A DNA stretch of 33,254 nt from Bryobacteraceae bacterium (GCA_030038565.1 JASHSS010000516.1:1-33254); one strand, 5' to 3'; positions 24,800-33,159 are shown, counted from the first letter of the stretch. Notes: generated by a model from the letters alone, not told the origin. Translations and numbers: made by a program.

Positions 24800-25913
24800 A
24801 CCGCGCGGCTCGCGGGTCTTTGGATCAGCGGACTTGAAAAATACTGTGCCCGACGGAAAAGTTTGTGTCGCCATCGTCACCTACAACAGCGGCCGGTACA
24901 TCCGGCGCTGTCTTCAGGCGGTGCTGGCGCAGCAGGGCGTGGCCCTTGAGGTGATTGTGGTGGACAACGCCTCTACCGACGATACCCGAGGCATTCTAAA
25001 AGAGTTCCGGGGCCGCATCCGGGTCATCCAGAACGCTTCCAATACGGGTTTCGCGGACGGCCAGAATACCGCTATCCGGGCCACCAGGTCCAAGTGGGTA
25101 CTGACCCTCAATCCGGACGTGCTCATGGAGCCGGGATTTATCGCCAACCTGGTGAGGGCGTCCAATGCCGATTCGCACGTCGGCGCCGTCTGCGGGAGGC
25201 TGCTTTCCATTGGCCCCGGTTTTGAGCCGCTGAACGAACCCCTGATCGATTCGACCGGCATCTTCTTTACGCCCACCATGCGGCACTTCGATCGGGGCTG
25301 GCATTTACCCGATGGCCCATCGTTTCAGAATGTGGAATATGTCTTCGGCGCCAGCGCGGCCGCAGCCCTTTTCCGGCGGCGCATGATCGACGATATCGCC
25401 ATTGACGGCAACTTCTTCGACCCCGATTTTTTCGTCTACCGCGAGGACGCCGATGTTGCCTGGCGCGCCCTGTTGCTCGGCTGGCGCTGCATTTACACAC
25501 CCTACGCGGTGGCGCATCATGTGCGTACGGTGACTCCGGCCAACCGCCGCTCGCTGCCGGCCCTGATCAACATGCACTCGGTGAAGAACCGCTTCCTGAT
25601 GCGCATCAAGAATGCCACTTTCGGGCTGTACCGCCGGCACTGGCTTTCCATGACCGCGCGCGACCTGTTGGTGGTGGTGGCCTCGGTAGTCTGGGAGCCG
25701 ACTTCGCTGGGGGCTTTCTGGCGCCTGGCCAGGTGTCTTCCACGAGCCTTGCACGGCCGCCGGCAAATTATGGGACGGCGCCGTGTTTCCGACGAAGTTC
25801 TCAACCAATGGTTCAGCTTTAACGCGGCAACCCAGCCCCTGGATGCCGCCGCCGCCCAACCCGAATCCCACCAGGTCCTGCGGGCGGTTCCGTTGCTCAG
25901 CCGCACGAGCTGA
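24786..25913 (+). CDS. GT2 glycosyltransferase, rhamnosyltransferase-like
   Basis: 375-residue family 2 glycosyltransferase resembling WcaA/RfbF-type rhamnosyltransferases that build lipopolysaccharide or capsule. Motifs: VAIVTYNSGRYIRRCLQAVL at the nucleotide-binding start, VIVVDNASTDDT, NASNTGFADGQN, LTLNPDV (metal/nucleotide site equivalent to DXD), VFGASAAAALFRR, and DPDFFVYREDADVAWRALLL containing the catalytic-base ED. A C-terminal helical region (from about 275) has a hydrophobic stretch LLVVVASVVW that may lie on the membrane. Start uncertain: ATG 24786 lacks a ribosome site and puts the operator arm in the coding region; GTG 24846, just before PDGKVCVAIVTYNS, would also retain the full domain. 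It stands alone, divergent from the sigma factor, with terminator-like hairpins after its stop. Confidence 0.87.
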   Translation: MGVVGPRGSRVFGSADLKNTVPDGKVCVAIVTYNSGRYIRRCLQAVLAQQGVALEVIVVDNASTDDTRGILKEFRGRIRVIQNASNTGFADGQNTAIRATRSKWVLTLNPDVLMEPGFIANLVRASNADSHVGAVCGRLLSIGPGFEPLNEPLIDSTGIFFTPTMRHFDRGWHLPDGPSFQNVEYVFGASAAAALFRRRMIDDIAIDGNFFDPDFFVYREDADVAWRALLLGWRCIYTPYAVAHHVRTVTPANRRSLPALINMHSVKNRFLMRIKNATFGLYRRHWLSMTARDLLVVVASVVWEPTSLGAFWRLARCLPRALHGRRQIMGRRRVSDEVLNQWFSFNAATQPLDAAAAQPESHQVLRAVPLLSRTS

Positions 25914-25962
25914 GCTCGATTTTCGCAAGATCCCCACAAACTGGCTAAAAAGCCAGGTGGGG
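25907..25962 (+). terminator. Hairpins at and just after the GT2 stop codon
   Basis: CGAGCT-G-AGCTCG (25907-25919) is an inverted repeat spanning the stop codon. A larger hairpin follows at 25932-25962: CCCCAC, three-base bulge, CTGGCT, loop AAAA, AGCCAG, GTGGGG, i.e. 12 paired bases. No T-run follows, so Rho-independent termination would be inefficient; an RNA-protecting or processing structure is possible. Confidence 0.45.
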
Positions 25963-26439
25963 CGGCTCCCGCGGCCGGCCCCACAAGGGGCCGGTCTGTC
26001 TAAACGGCCGGTCCCGCCCGGCTCCTATTTGTGCCAACCGAAGCTTGCCGAGGCGCCCAGTCCGCGGGACCGGCTCGTTTCAACCGGCGCCGCGCCCGCT
26101 GAAGCTTGACGCGGAGCCGAATCCGGGCCGCCCGCTCCGGCTCCGACCGGCGGGTGGCGCACCGCTGCGCTTTTCGCGGCGCCGAATTCGCGGGGGCCTT
26201 GCCCAGCCGGCCCACGGCGCGCCGCAAATAGTCGCAACCGGAGTTTTCGTGAACCTACTAACGCCGGGGGTCCGGGCCCGTCTTGTGACTTAAGCGGAAT
26301 TCTCGACCGGTTTTCCGGCCCACTTTTCCCGAACTCAAAAGCGGCCCTCCGCGTATACCGAAGAGAAACCATTTCCGTGAAGGCTGCGGGGCTGTGAGTG
26401 ACCGGCCATAATAAGCGTTTAGGGTCTTTTCCAAAAGTT
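25914..26439. other. 526-bp non-coding region before the TolC-like gene
   Basis: The longest gap in the window. It holds the hairpins after the GT2 gene, another perfect 8-bp hairpin CCGGCCCC-ACAA-GGGGCCGG (25975-25994), many further CCGG-rich partial repeats, and GAAGCTTG twice, about 60 bases apart. Open frames here lack ribosome sites and recognisable protein sequence. CATAAT at about 26407 could be the -10 of the downstream gene. A structured non-coding RNA or long 5' leader is possible but not shown. Confidence 0.4.
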
Positions 26440-28395
26440 ATGTACCATTCCAAAACCGCAATCGCTACTTTGCTCGCCGGCGCCCTGGCGCTGCCGGGGT
26501 TTGCCCAGACGCCGGAGGTTACCCGGGGGCCGGCTCACGGCTGGTTCAGCTGGCTGGGGCGCGACTATCTGCCGCACGCCGCGCCGCGCGTGTACTTCGA
26601 AGACTCGCCGCGCCTGGAGAAGCTGATGCGCTCGGGGAATATTTATCTTTCCCTCGAGGACGCCATCGCGCTGGCCCTGGAGAATAATCTCGACATCGAA
26701 AACGCCCGCTTCACCAACCGGCTGAACGATGCCAACGTGTTGCGGGCCAGCGCCGGCACGCTGCTGCGGAACGTGTCCACCAACATCACCTCTGGACCCA
26801 CTTCGGCGTCGCTTGGCGTGCTCTCCAGCACGGCCCTGGGTTCTGGAGGCACCGCCAATGTTACCAGCGGGGCCAACAGCCTGCTTTCGGGCTTGAGCGT
26901 GCAACTGGCCGGGTCGACCATTCCGGCCCTCGATCCGATTCTCTATATAGCCGGCCAGTTCACTCACTCCACCACCATCGAGACGGCGACCAACATCACC
27001 GGCACCAATGGCTTGATCACGCAGTACAGCTCGGCCACCTTCGGGGTGCAGCAGGCGCTCATTACCGGAACCACCATCCAGTTGGGGATGACCAATCAGT
27101 TCAACGTCACCCAGAACTCGCCGTACAACCAGTTCAATCCCTATAGCCAGGGCACCTTGGCCTTCACCATCCAGCAGAATCTGCTGCAAGGCTTCCGCCC
27201 GTCGGTGAACCTGCGCGCCATCCGCACTGCCAAGAACAACCTGCGCGTGGGCGACCTGACCTTCCGCAACCAGGTAATGGCCACTGTCTACAACGTGGTG
27301 GGGCTGTACTGGGACCTGGTAGCCGATATCGACAGCCTCAAGATCCGGCAACGGACGCTGGACCTGAACACCAAGCTCTACGAGGACGACCGGCGGCGCT
27401 CGCAACTGGGAGCCGTGGCGCCCATCGACATCCTCCAGGAAGAGGCGGAGATGAAGACCAGCCAGCAGGATGTCATCGCGGCGCAATCCCAGGTGCAACA
27501 GCAGGAAATGACGCTGAAGAGCGTGCTCACCCGCGCCGGAATGGACAACCTGAGCGTCATCACCGCCCACGTCGTTCCCACCGATCACTTCGAGGTTCCC
27601 TCCCAGGAATCCGTGCAACCGATTCAGGATCTGATCGCCGAGGCGATGACCAACCGGCCGGATGTGGAGCAGAGCCAGATCACCCTGGAGAACGCGCGCC
27701 TCACCACCCAGGGCGTGAAGGACGCCCTGTTGCCACAGCTTCAGGGCTTCGTGAGCGCCAGCAACAGCGGCGTGGCCGGGCAGTTGAACGCGCTGGGGAT
27801 ACCCGCTACGCTGGCGGGCGCCAACCCGTTCTTCCTGGGCGGCTACGGCTCGGTGCTGGGCCAGGTTTTCGGCCGCGACTTCCCCAACTACAGCGCCGGC
27901 GTCTCCCTCACCATGACCCTTCGCAACCGCTCGGCGCGCGCCGACCTGATCACGGACCAGTTGAACTACCGCCAGACGCAGATCCAGGACCGGCAGCTTC
28001 ATAACAACATCAAGGTGAATGTGGTCAACGCGCGCATCGCGCTGGCGAATGCCCGTTCCGCCTACGACACCAGCGTCGAGGCCCGCGAATTGCAGGACCA
28101 GACTACCGCCGGCACGCGCCGCAAGTACGAGTTGGGAACGGCCACCATACTGGACGTGGTGATCGGGCAGCGCGACGCCACCACCCGCGAGCTGAGCGAA
28201 GTAGACGCCCGCAACCAGTACATACACGCCCGCGTTAACATGCAGAATGTGCTGGGCACGATCTTGAAGGACTACGACATCAATATCGACGAAGCCAAGA
28301 CCGGTGAGGTGTCGCGTCCGCCCGATATGATCCCCGCGGTGCTCCCCGGCGGGGCGAACAACCCGGCGCCCGCGGGAGCGCCGCCGAAGCGCTGA
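26440..28395 (+). CDS. TolC-family outer-membrane efflux protein
   Basis: 651-residue exported outer-membrane protein of the TolC/OEP family, which forms trimeric channels with long periplasmic alpha-barrels for drug or protein export. A signal peptide (MYHSKTAIATLLAGALALPG, ending FAQ) precedes a typical repeat start LSLEDAIALALENNLDIENA (about residue 70) and the second structural repeat with LGAVAPIDILQEEAEMKTSQ and later LGTATILDVVIGQRDATTRE, the hallmark helix pairs. It is longer than usual (about 450-500) owing to a Ser/Thr/Asn/Gly-rich segment at about 105-230 in the first beta/hairpin region and a Pro/Ala-rich C-terminal tail. ATG 26440 was chosen as the start of the signal peptide. 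No adjacent membrane-fusion or RND/ABC/MFS pump gene is present, so its partner is elsewhere. Confidence 0.88.
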   Translation: MYHSKTAIATLLAGALALPGFAQTPEVTRGPAHGWFSWLGRDYLPHAAPRVYFEDSPRLEKLMRSGNIYLSLEDAIALALENNLDIENARFTNRLNDANVLRASAGTLLRNVSTNITSGPTSASLGVLSSTALGSGGTANVTSGANSLLSGLSVQLAGSTIPALDPILYIAGQFTHSTTIETATNITGTNGLITQYSSATFGVQQALITGTTIQLGMTNQFNVTQNSPYNQFNPYSQGTLAFTIQQNLLQGFRPSVNLRAIRTAKNNLRVGDLTFRNQVMATVYNVVGLYWDLVADIDSLKIRQRTLDLNTKLYEDDRRRSQLGAVAPIDILQEEAEMKTSQQDVIAAQSQVQQQEMTLKSVLTRAGMDNLSVITAHVVPTDHFEVPSQESVQPIQDLIAEAMTNRPDVEQSQITLENARLTTQGVKDALLPQLQGFVSASNSGVAGQLNALGIPATLAGANPFFLGGYGSVLGQVFGRDFPNYSAGVSLTMTLRNRSARADLITDQLNYRQTQIQDRQLHNNIKVNVVNARIALANARSAYDTSVEARELQDQTTAGTRRKYELGTATILDVVIGQRDATTRELSEVDARNQYIHARVNMQNVLGTILKDYDINIDEAKTGEVSRPPDMIPAVLPGGANNPAPAGAPPKR

Positions 28396-28424
28396 CGAAC
28401 CGGGCGGGGCGGGCCATGGCACGC

Positions 28425-28430
28425 TATCCT
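28425..28430 (+). promoter_or_regulatory. -10-like TATCCT five bases before the DUF1015 TTG start
   Basis: TATCCT, GGAAC, then TTG at 28436. The spacing again fits a transcript beginning at or next to the start codon. It lies in the 40-bp gap after the TolC-like gene; read-through from that gene is the alternative. Confidence 0.3.
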
Positions 28431-28435
28431 GGAAC

Positions 28436-29668
28436 TTGACCCGCATCCATCCTTTTCAACCGCTTCGCTACACCGCCCAGGCCGGACCGCTGGGGGACCA
28501 GGTCACGCAGCCGTACGATAAGATTTCCCCGGCCATGCGCAGCCGCTATTTATCGCTCAGCCCCTATAACCTGGTGCGGCTGATTCTGGGAGAGCGCCAG
28601 GCAGCGGACAACGCCGCGGAAAATGTATACACACGCGCGGCCGGGTACCTGCGCGAGTGGCAGTCGGCCGGGATTCTGGCCCCCGATCCCGAACCGGCCC
28701 TGTTCCCCTATTTCCAGGAATGCACCGTGCCCGATACCGGCGAGCGGCTGGTGCGCAAAGGCTTTATCGGCCTGGGCCCGGTAGTGGATTATTCCGCAGG
28801 CGTCGTCTACCGGCATGAGCAGACGCTCTCCGGCCCCAAGCAGGACCGCCTGGAATTGCTGCGCCACACGCACGCGCATTTCGGCCAGATCTTCATGCTG
28901 TACCCCGACCCGGAAGGCGCCGTGGATGCGCTGCTGGATCAATCGGCTGCCGGCGCGCCGCTGGCCGAAGTCGCCGACGAATACGGCGCCATCCACCGCG
29001 TCTGGAGAACCACCGACAGCGCGCGCATCCAGGCCCTCATGAGCGATAAGAAGTTGCTGATCGCCGACGGTCACCACCGCTATGAGACGGCCCTGGCCTT
29101 TCGCAACGAAAATCCGGATCTGGCGGGCGCGGATCGCGTGATGATGACCTTCGTCAACATGCACTCTCCGGGATTAAAAATCCTGGCTACCCACCGGCTG
29201 GTGAACGGCATTGCGGCCGGGGGCTTTCCAGACGAATTCCTGCGCGCCGCGGCGGGCGATTTCCAAGTGGCCGAAATCGATTCGCAGGATACCCTGCAAC
29301 GCCGCTGGCAGGAATGCGGCAATCGCACCGTGATCGGCGCGGCCATCGGCGACCGGCTTTTCGCGCTGAAGGCGCGCGACGCGGTGAATGAGTTGGACGT
29401 GCGGATTCTGCATCGGCTCCTGCTCGGGAAAGCGCTGGGGATCGGCGAGGAGGCGGTGCGCGACGAGAAGCACCTGCGCTACGTGCGTGGCCTGGATCGG
29501 GCCGTGGAAGAAGCGCGCCAGGGAAATGCTCAGATTGCCTTCCTGCTGCGCCCGGTGTCGGTGGAGCAGGTGGCCGCGATCTCCTTCGCCGGCGGTGTGA
29601 TGCCGCAGAAATCCACCGATTTCTATCCCAAGCTGCTCTCGGGCCTCACGATTTACCGGTTGGATTGA
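28436..29668 (+). CDS. DUF1015 family protein
   Basis: 410-residue cytoplasmic protein of the DUF1015 family, widespread in bacteria and without settled biochemistry. Family blocks: HPFQPLRYTA at the start, VTQPYDKIS, YNLVRLILG, the central LLIADGHHRYETALAFRNE, and C-terminal RPVSVEQVAAISFAGGVMPQ KSTDFYPKL, a run typical of this family. The HHRYETA motif with paired His suggests a metal or nucleotide site. The start is TTG 28436 because the conserved HPFQPL lies only four codons in and no other start precedes it in frame closely. Its stop overlaps a possible TTG start of the next gene (TTGA), so the two are probably co-translated. Confidence 0.85.
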   Translation: MTRIHPFQPLRYTAQAGPLGDQVTQPYDKISPAMRSRYLSLSPYNLVRLILGERQAADNAAENVYTRAAGYLREWQSAGILAPDPEPALFPYFQECTVPDTGERLVRKGFIGLGPVVDYSAGVVYRHEQTLSGPKQDRLELLRHTHAHFGQIFMLYPDPEGAVDALLDQSAAGAPLAEVADEYGAIHRVWRTTDSARIQALMSDKKLLIADGHHRYETALAFRNENPDLAGADRVMMTFVNMHSPGLKILATHRLVNGIAAGGFPDEFLRAAAGDFQVAEIDSQDTLQRRWQECGNRTVIGAAIGDRLFALKARDAVNELDVRILHRLLLGKALGIGEEAVRDEKHLRYVRGLDRAVEEARQGNAQIAFLLRPVSVEQVAAISFAGGVMPQKSTDFYPKLLSGLTIYRLD

Positions 29669-29673
29669 GTGCC

Positions 29674-30852
29674 ATGCGAGCCGGCGCCACCCAGGACCAA
29701 GTCTACGCGGCGGTTGCGGCCGAGATCCTGCCGCGCCTCGACGCCCTGGCGCGGTGCCGCTCCACGGCCGAACTGGAAGCCCATCCGGATTACCGCGCCA
29801 TCGCACCGCTGGTGGCCCGATCCCTGGCCACGCCGCATCTGGCAGACTTCCGACACGGGGACGCGACGGCTCGCCCGCGGTATCGCATGCTGGCCTGGAA
29901 TATCGAACGGGGCGCGCAGTTCGAGGCGCAACTGGAGGCCTTCCGCTCACATCCTTATCTGAAAACCTGCGACGTGCTGCTACTCACCGAGGCCGATGCG
30001 GGGATGGCGCGTTCCGGCAACCGCATGGTGGCCGAAGTGCTGGCGCGGGAACTGGGGATGGCGCAGGTCTTCGCGCCCTGCTACATTGCCCTGGGAAAGG
30101 GATCAGGCGTAGAGCGCCATGTAGAGGGCGATAACCGGTTCGGACTTCACGGTAATGCCATCCTGAGCCGCTATCCGCTGCACGACATCCGGTTGATCCC
30201 GCTGGCCAACGGCGTGGACAAAATGGCGCATCGCGAACAGCGCCTGGGCTGCCAGACGGCCGTCGCGGCGCGCATCGATTTTCCGAATCTTCCGCTGCTG
30301 GCCGTTTCGGTGCACCTGGACGCCCAATCCACCCAGCGGCATCGCCGTGAACAGATGCGCAGCGTTCTGGACGCCCTGCCCTCCGGCCTGCCCGTGATCC
30401 TGGGCGGCGACTGGAACACCAGCACCTACGATTCGTCGCGCGCCTTCCGCGCCATTTTGGGATTCGCATTGCGCGTGATGATGGGGGTGGACCATGTCAT
30501 CCGCAACCACTACCTTCACCCCGAGCGACTTTTCGAGCGCGGGCTGTTTCAACTGTTGAGCCAGCGCGGGTTCGAATACCAGCGCTCAAACCGCATGGGC
30601 GAACCGACCATCTGCTACGACGTGTGCGACCAACGGGCCACCGGCAACCTGCGCGAGTGGGTGCCGGAATGGTGCTTCGCCTTCATCCGTTGGGCGTTGC
30701 GCAACCACCAGGGGCGTTGTCCCATGAAGCTGGACTGGTTTGCGACCCGAAAGCTGCGGGTGGAAAACCCGGTTGTGATCCACGACCTCAGGGAGGGCCG
30801 CAGCGCGCCGCTGTCGGATCACGACGCGATCGGTGTGGACGTCGTGGTGTGA
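29674..30852 (+). CDS. Endonuclease/exonuclease/phosphatase-fold protein
   Basis: 392-residue protein of the EEP superfamily (DNase I, exonuclease III, sphingomyelinase and inositol-phosphatase fold). All metal-hydrolase motifs are visible: LAWNIERG with Asn76, LLLTEADAG with the metal Glu, VSVHLDAQS with His, ILGGDWNTSTYD with the Asp/Asn pair, and LSDHDAIGVDVVV with Ser381-Asp382-His383 at the C-terminus. About 70 N-terminal residues of unknown role precede the fold, and an insert of some 100 residues lies between DWN and SDH. ATG 29674 was preferred; TTG 29665 overlaps the DUF1015 stop. No signal peptide. Whether it cuts nucleic acid, a lipid or a sugar phosphate cannot be told from sequence. 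Confidence 0.85.
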   Translation: MRAGATQDQVYAAVAAEILPRLDALARCRSTAELEAHPDYRAIAPLVARSLATPHLADFRHGDATARPRYRMLAWNIERGAQFEAQLEAFRSHPYLKTCDVLLLTEADAGMARSGNRMVAEVLARELGMAQVFAPCYIALGKGSGVERHVEGDNRFGLHGNAILSRYPLHDIRLIPLANGVDKMAHREQRLGCQTAVAARIDFPNLPLLAVSVHLDAQSTQRHRREQMRSVLDALPSGLPVILGGDWNTSTYDSSRAFRAILGFALRVMMGVDHVIRNHYLHPERLFERGLFQLLSQRGFEYQRSNRMGEPTICYDVCDQRATGNLREWVPEWCFAFIRWALRNHQGRCPMKLDWFATRKLRVENPVVIHDLREGRSAPLSDHDAIGVDVVV

Positions 30853-31179
30853 CCGGAGCCATCGCGAATCCGCGGGCCGGCGGGGCGCGGCAGGGCGCCG
30901 CCGGCCTCCTGCAGCCGTTCTGCTGGCCGATCGGCTCGGCCCAGTCAATGCCCGTCTACCGAAGGCCCGGGCCATCCCAGGGCTCTGGCCGCGAACTGAC
31001 GGACGCCGGATGCGACCTGCCGATCGTGACCGCAGGTATGGTCGCGGGATCGTCCCTTGCGCGGATAGGCCCGCTGCCGGCGGGCGGCGGCGATTTTGCC
31101 CGCCCCCTCGGCTGGGCGGGGCTGGTGGCATGAGCAGCGTGCGGCGGAGCGCCCCCCAACCTCCTCCGCGCAGGGTAAA
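30853..31179. other. 327-bp gap between convergent genes with a strong hairpin
   Basis: No gene is supported here. A perfect 9-bp stem GGCCGGCGG / CCGCCGGCC with a 14-base loop (30875-30906) begins 22 bases after the preceding stop and may stabilise or end the transcript, although no T-run follows. The remainder is GC-rich sequence without recognisable signals. Confidence 0.4.
30875..30906 (+). terminator. GC-rich hairpin after the EEP gene
   Basis: Nine perfectly paired bases (GGCCGGCGG with CCGCCGGCC), all G-C, and a 14-base loop. Absence of a T-tract makes a classic intrinsic terminator unlikely; it may act with Rho or protect the 3' end. Confidence 0.35.
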
Positions 31180-32724
31180 TTAACCCAGCACGGCTTCGAT
31201 GAGGTGAGGTCCCGGCTCCCGCATGGCGGCTTCGAATGCACGGGTGAATTCGTCCGCCGTGGTCGCGCGGGCCGCCGGAACACCGAAACCTTCGGCCAGT
31301 TTGATCCAGTCGGGCTCCGGATGGGTCAGGTCGATCATCTGGCCCGCGCGTGGTCCCATGGTTCCCGCGCCGGTCCGGCGCATCTCGATATCGAGGATCC
31401 GGTACCGGCGGTTGGCCAGGATAACGGTGGTGACATCGAGTTGCTCACGCGCCATGGTCCAGAGCGATTGCGGCGTGTACATGGCGCTGCCATCGGCTTC
31501 CAGCGCCACCACCTTGCAGCCGGGACAGGCCAGCGCGGCCCCCAGCGCCACGGGCAGTCCCTGGCCGATGGCGCCGCCGGCGACGGGGAGGAACTCGTGC
31601 GGCGCGGCGCCCGCCAGGTGAGGCCAGATTTCGGCGTTGGAAGAAACGCTCTCATCGGAGACGATGGCTCCCTCGGGCAGAAGCGCGCCGGCGGTCCGGC
31701 CCACAGCGGCCGCGGTGAGGGGTTCGCCGCGCGGCAGGGCCGGGCGGGGGGGATCCGCGGCGACGGCTGCCGGCGCGCCCAGTTCCTGGGCCAGCCATTC
31801 CAGCGCGGCTGCGCCATCCTGTTCCTCGGAGGCGAGCACGTAGAAGGCGCAGCCAACCGGAGTGAGGGAGCTTCGCACGCCGGGATAGCCGAAGAAGGAG
31901 ACCGGCGGCCGCGTCTCTACCAGAACGAGACGCTCGAATCCGGCGAGCAACGCCTGGGCGGCCTCCGGGAAATAGGGAATGCGCTCGACCGCGGGAATGC
32001 CGACACCCCGCGTCATCCTGGCGGCGTGCCGGTCGGCAAAGACGCGCACGCCCGTCGCGGCCGACAGGCGCTGGGCAGCGCGAAGTCCGCGCAACTGCAG
32101 CGCGCCGCCTCCCAGTAGCAAGCCCACCGGCTGACCGGAGCACAGCAAGCGCGCGATCTCGCGGACCCGCTCGCCGGCCGGCAAGCAGCGGGACGGCCGC
32201 GCCGCGGGGCAGCCGGGATCGCCGGCCTCGCTCCAGGAGAAATCGGCCGGCACAATCAGGGTAGCCACTCGTCCGGGCGGCCCCCAGGAGGCCGCCACCG
32301 CAGCCGAGGCCGCCTCTCCCATGGCGGCGGAGCTCTCCAGCGTCCGCACCCAGCCCGATACGGGGCGCGCGAACGCCTCGATATCGGCCGTAAGGGGAGC
32401 GTCGTGGACCCGGTGCCCGGTGGAATGCTCGCCCACCAGATTGACCACCGGAGAGCGCGCCTTGCGCGCGTTGTGCAGGTTGGCGAGGGCGTTTCCCAGG
32501 CCCGGTCCGAGGTGCAGCAGAGTCGCCGCCGGTTTCCCGGAGATGCGGGCGTACCCATCCGCCGCGCCGGAACAAACGCCTTCGAACAGTCCCAGGACGC
32601 CGCGCATTTCCGGCACCCGGTCGAGCGCGGCAACAAATTGCATCTCGGATGTTCCAGGGTTCATGAGGCACACCTTCACCTGGTTGGCCAACAGGGTTCT
32701 GAGAAGACACTCGGCGCCATTCAT
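31180..32724 (-). CDS. ThDP-dependent acetolactate-synthase-like enzyme
   Basis: 514-residue thiamin-diphosphate enzyme of the acetolactate synthase/benzoylformate decarboxylase superfamily. The N-terminal Pyr domain shows NPGTSEMQFVAAL and catalytic Glu48 in GLFEGVCSGAADGYAR; the PP domain shows LEADGSAMYTPQSLW and ILANRRY, the ThDP/Mg motif in which the usual GDGS is ADGS. ATG 32724 gives the family N-terminus (MNGAECLLRTLLANQVKVCL); a longer reading frame upstream is not family-like. At 514 residues it is shorter than catalytic IlvB subunits (about 570), and no regulatory subunit gene (ilvN/H) is adjacent, so a role in branched-chain amino-acid synthesis is doubtful; a 2-oxoacid decarboxylase is likelier. 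Exact substrate unknown. Confidence 0.87.
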   Translation of the reverse strand: MNGAECLLRTLLANQVKVCLMNPGTSEMQFVAALDRVPEMRGVLGLFEGVCSGAADGYARISGKPAATLLHLGPGLGNALANLHNARKARSPVVNLVGEHSTGHRVHDAPLTADIEAFARPVSGWVRTLESSAAMGEAASAAVAASWGPPGRVATLIVPADFSWSEAGDPGCPAARPSRCLPAGERVREIARLLCSGQPVGLLLGGGALQLRGLRAAQRLSAATGVRVFADRHAARMTRGVGIPAVERIPYFPEAAQALLAGFERLVLVETRPPVSFFGYPGVRSSLTPVGCAFYVLASEEQDGAAALEWLAQELGAPAAVAADPPRPALPRGEPLTAAAVGRTAGALLPEGAIVSDESVSSNAEIWPHLAGAAPHEFLPVAGGAIGQGLPVALGAALACPGCKVVALEADGSAMYTPQSLWTMAREQLDVTTVILANRRYRILDIEMRRTGAGTMGPRAGQMIDLTHPEPDWIKLAEGFGVPAARATTADEFTRAFEAAMREPGPHLIEAVLG

Positions 32725-33041
32725 GTCGGGGGTACTGGCTCTATTAACGTGCAAGCGCGTCCCGCCAGTCAAGCCGGGCGGTGTTGGCCGGGGTGAGGCC
32801 GCGGATACAGTTCGGGGGGCGCACCTGGTCTACCCCGCCCTAACCGGGAGGGCTTTTCGCACACCCGTTCCGGACATGGATGGCGCGCTCGCTTGCTTGG
32901 GCCGTTGCGGCCCTGCCGGGGCGTGAGACTCGCCCGGGATCGCCCGGCGTGGCCGGAGGGGGCTGGGATTGCCGGGAATTGCCGCCAGCAGGGGTAATTG
33001 TGGCGGCGCGACCCTTGGCCTTCTGTGCCGTTACGCACTGA

Positions 33042-33050
33042 TGGTAGAAT
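33042..33050 (+). promoter_or_regulatory. Extended -10 promoter for the right-edge gene
   Basis: TGG followed by TAGAAT fits an extended -10 element. Start of transcription would be near 33057, leaving a leader of about 100 bases before GTG 33160. Confidence 0.4.
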
Positions 33051-33068
33051 CGTACGACCAGTCCCGCG

Positions 33069-33094
33069 GAACCAAGTTGGTTCTGGTGATTTTT
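33069..33094 (+). terminator. Leader hairpin with T-run (possible attenuator)
   Basis: GAACCAA-G-TTGGTTC (33069-33083) followed after five bases by ATTTTT. It lies in the predicted 5' leader between the promoter and the GTG start, where a terminator-like structure could attenuate the gene. The stem loop is short and the T-run slightly displaced. Confidence 0.35.
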
Positions 33095-33159
33095 GCCGGG
33101 TGTTCGCCCAGGGTCAACTCACCCGATTCGCTGTGATTGACGGTGGAAAAGAGGTACAC

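Larger units (their letters stand above)
32725..33159. other. 435-bp divergent intergenic region
   Basis: Holds the promoter sides of the ThDP enzyme (minus) and the right-edge gene (plus). GCCCT / AGGGC followed by TTTT (32837-32857) is a weak hairpin. An extended -10 and a hairpin with a T-run near 33042-33094 belong to the right-hand gene. Open frames within it look spurious. Confidence 0.4.

Noticed and set aside
26025-26453. 142-codon minus-strand frame in the 526-bp gap
   Set aside because: Arg/Gly/Pro-rich sequence without a ribosome site or family pattern, and it crosses the TolC gene start.
26419-28446. 675-codon minus-strand open frame opposite the TolC-like gene
   Set aside because: Composition is that of a codon-bias shadow (Gly, His, Arg, Val rich), while the plus strand has TolC motifs and a signal peptide.
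30624-31183. Plus-strand frames of 169 and 116 codons running past the EEP gene end
   Set aside because: No ribosome site, low-complexity product, and the first part is a shadow of the EEP gene.
32769-33038. 89-codon minus-strand frame in the right-hand gap
   Set aside because: Arg/Pro-rich, no recognisable motif and no start signals.
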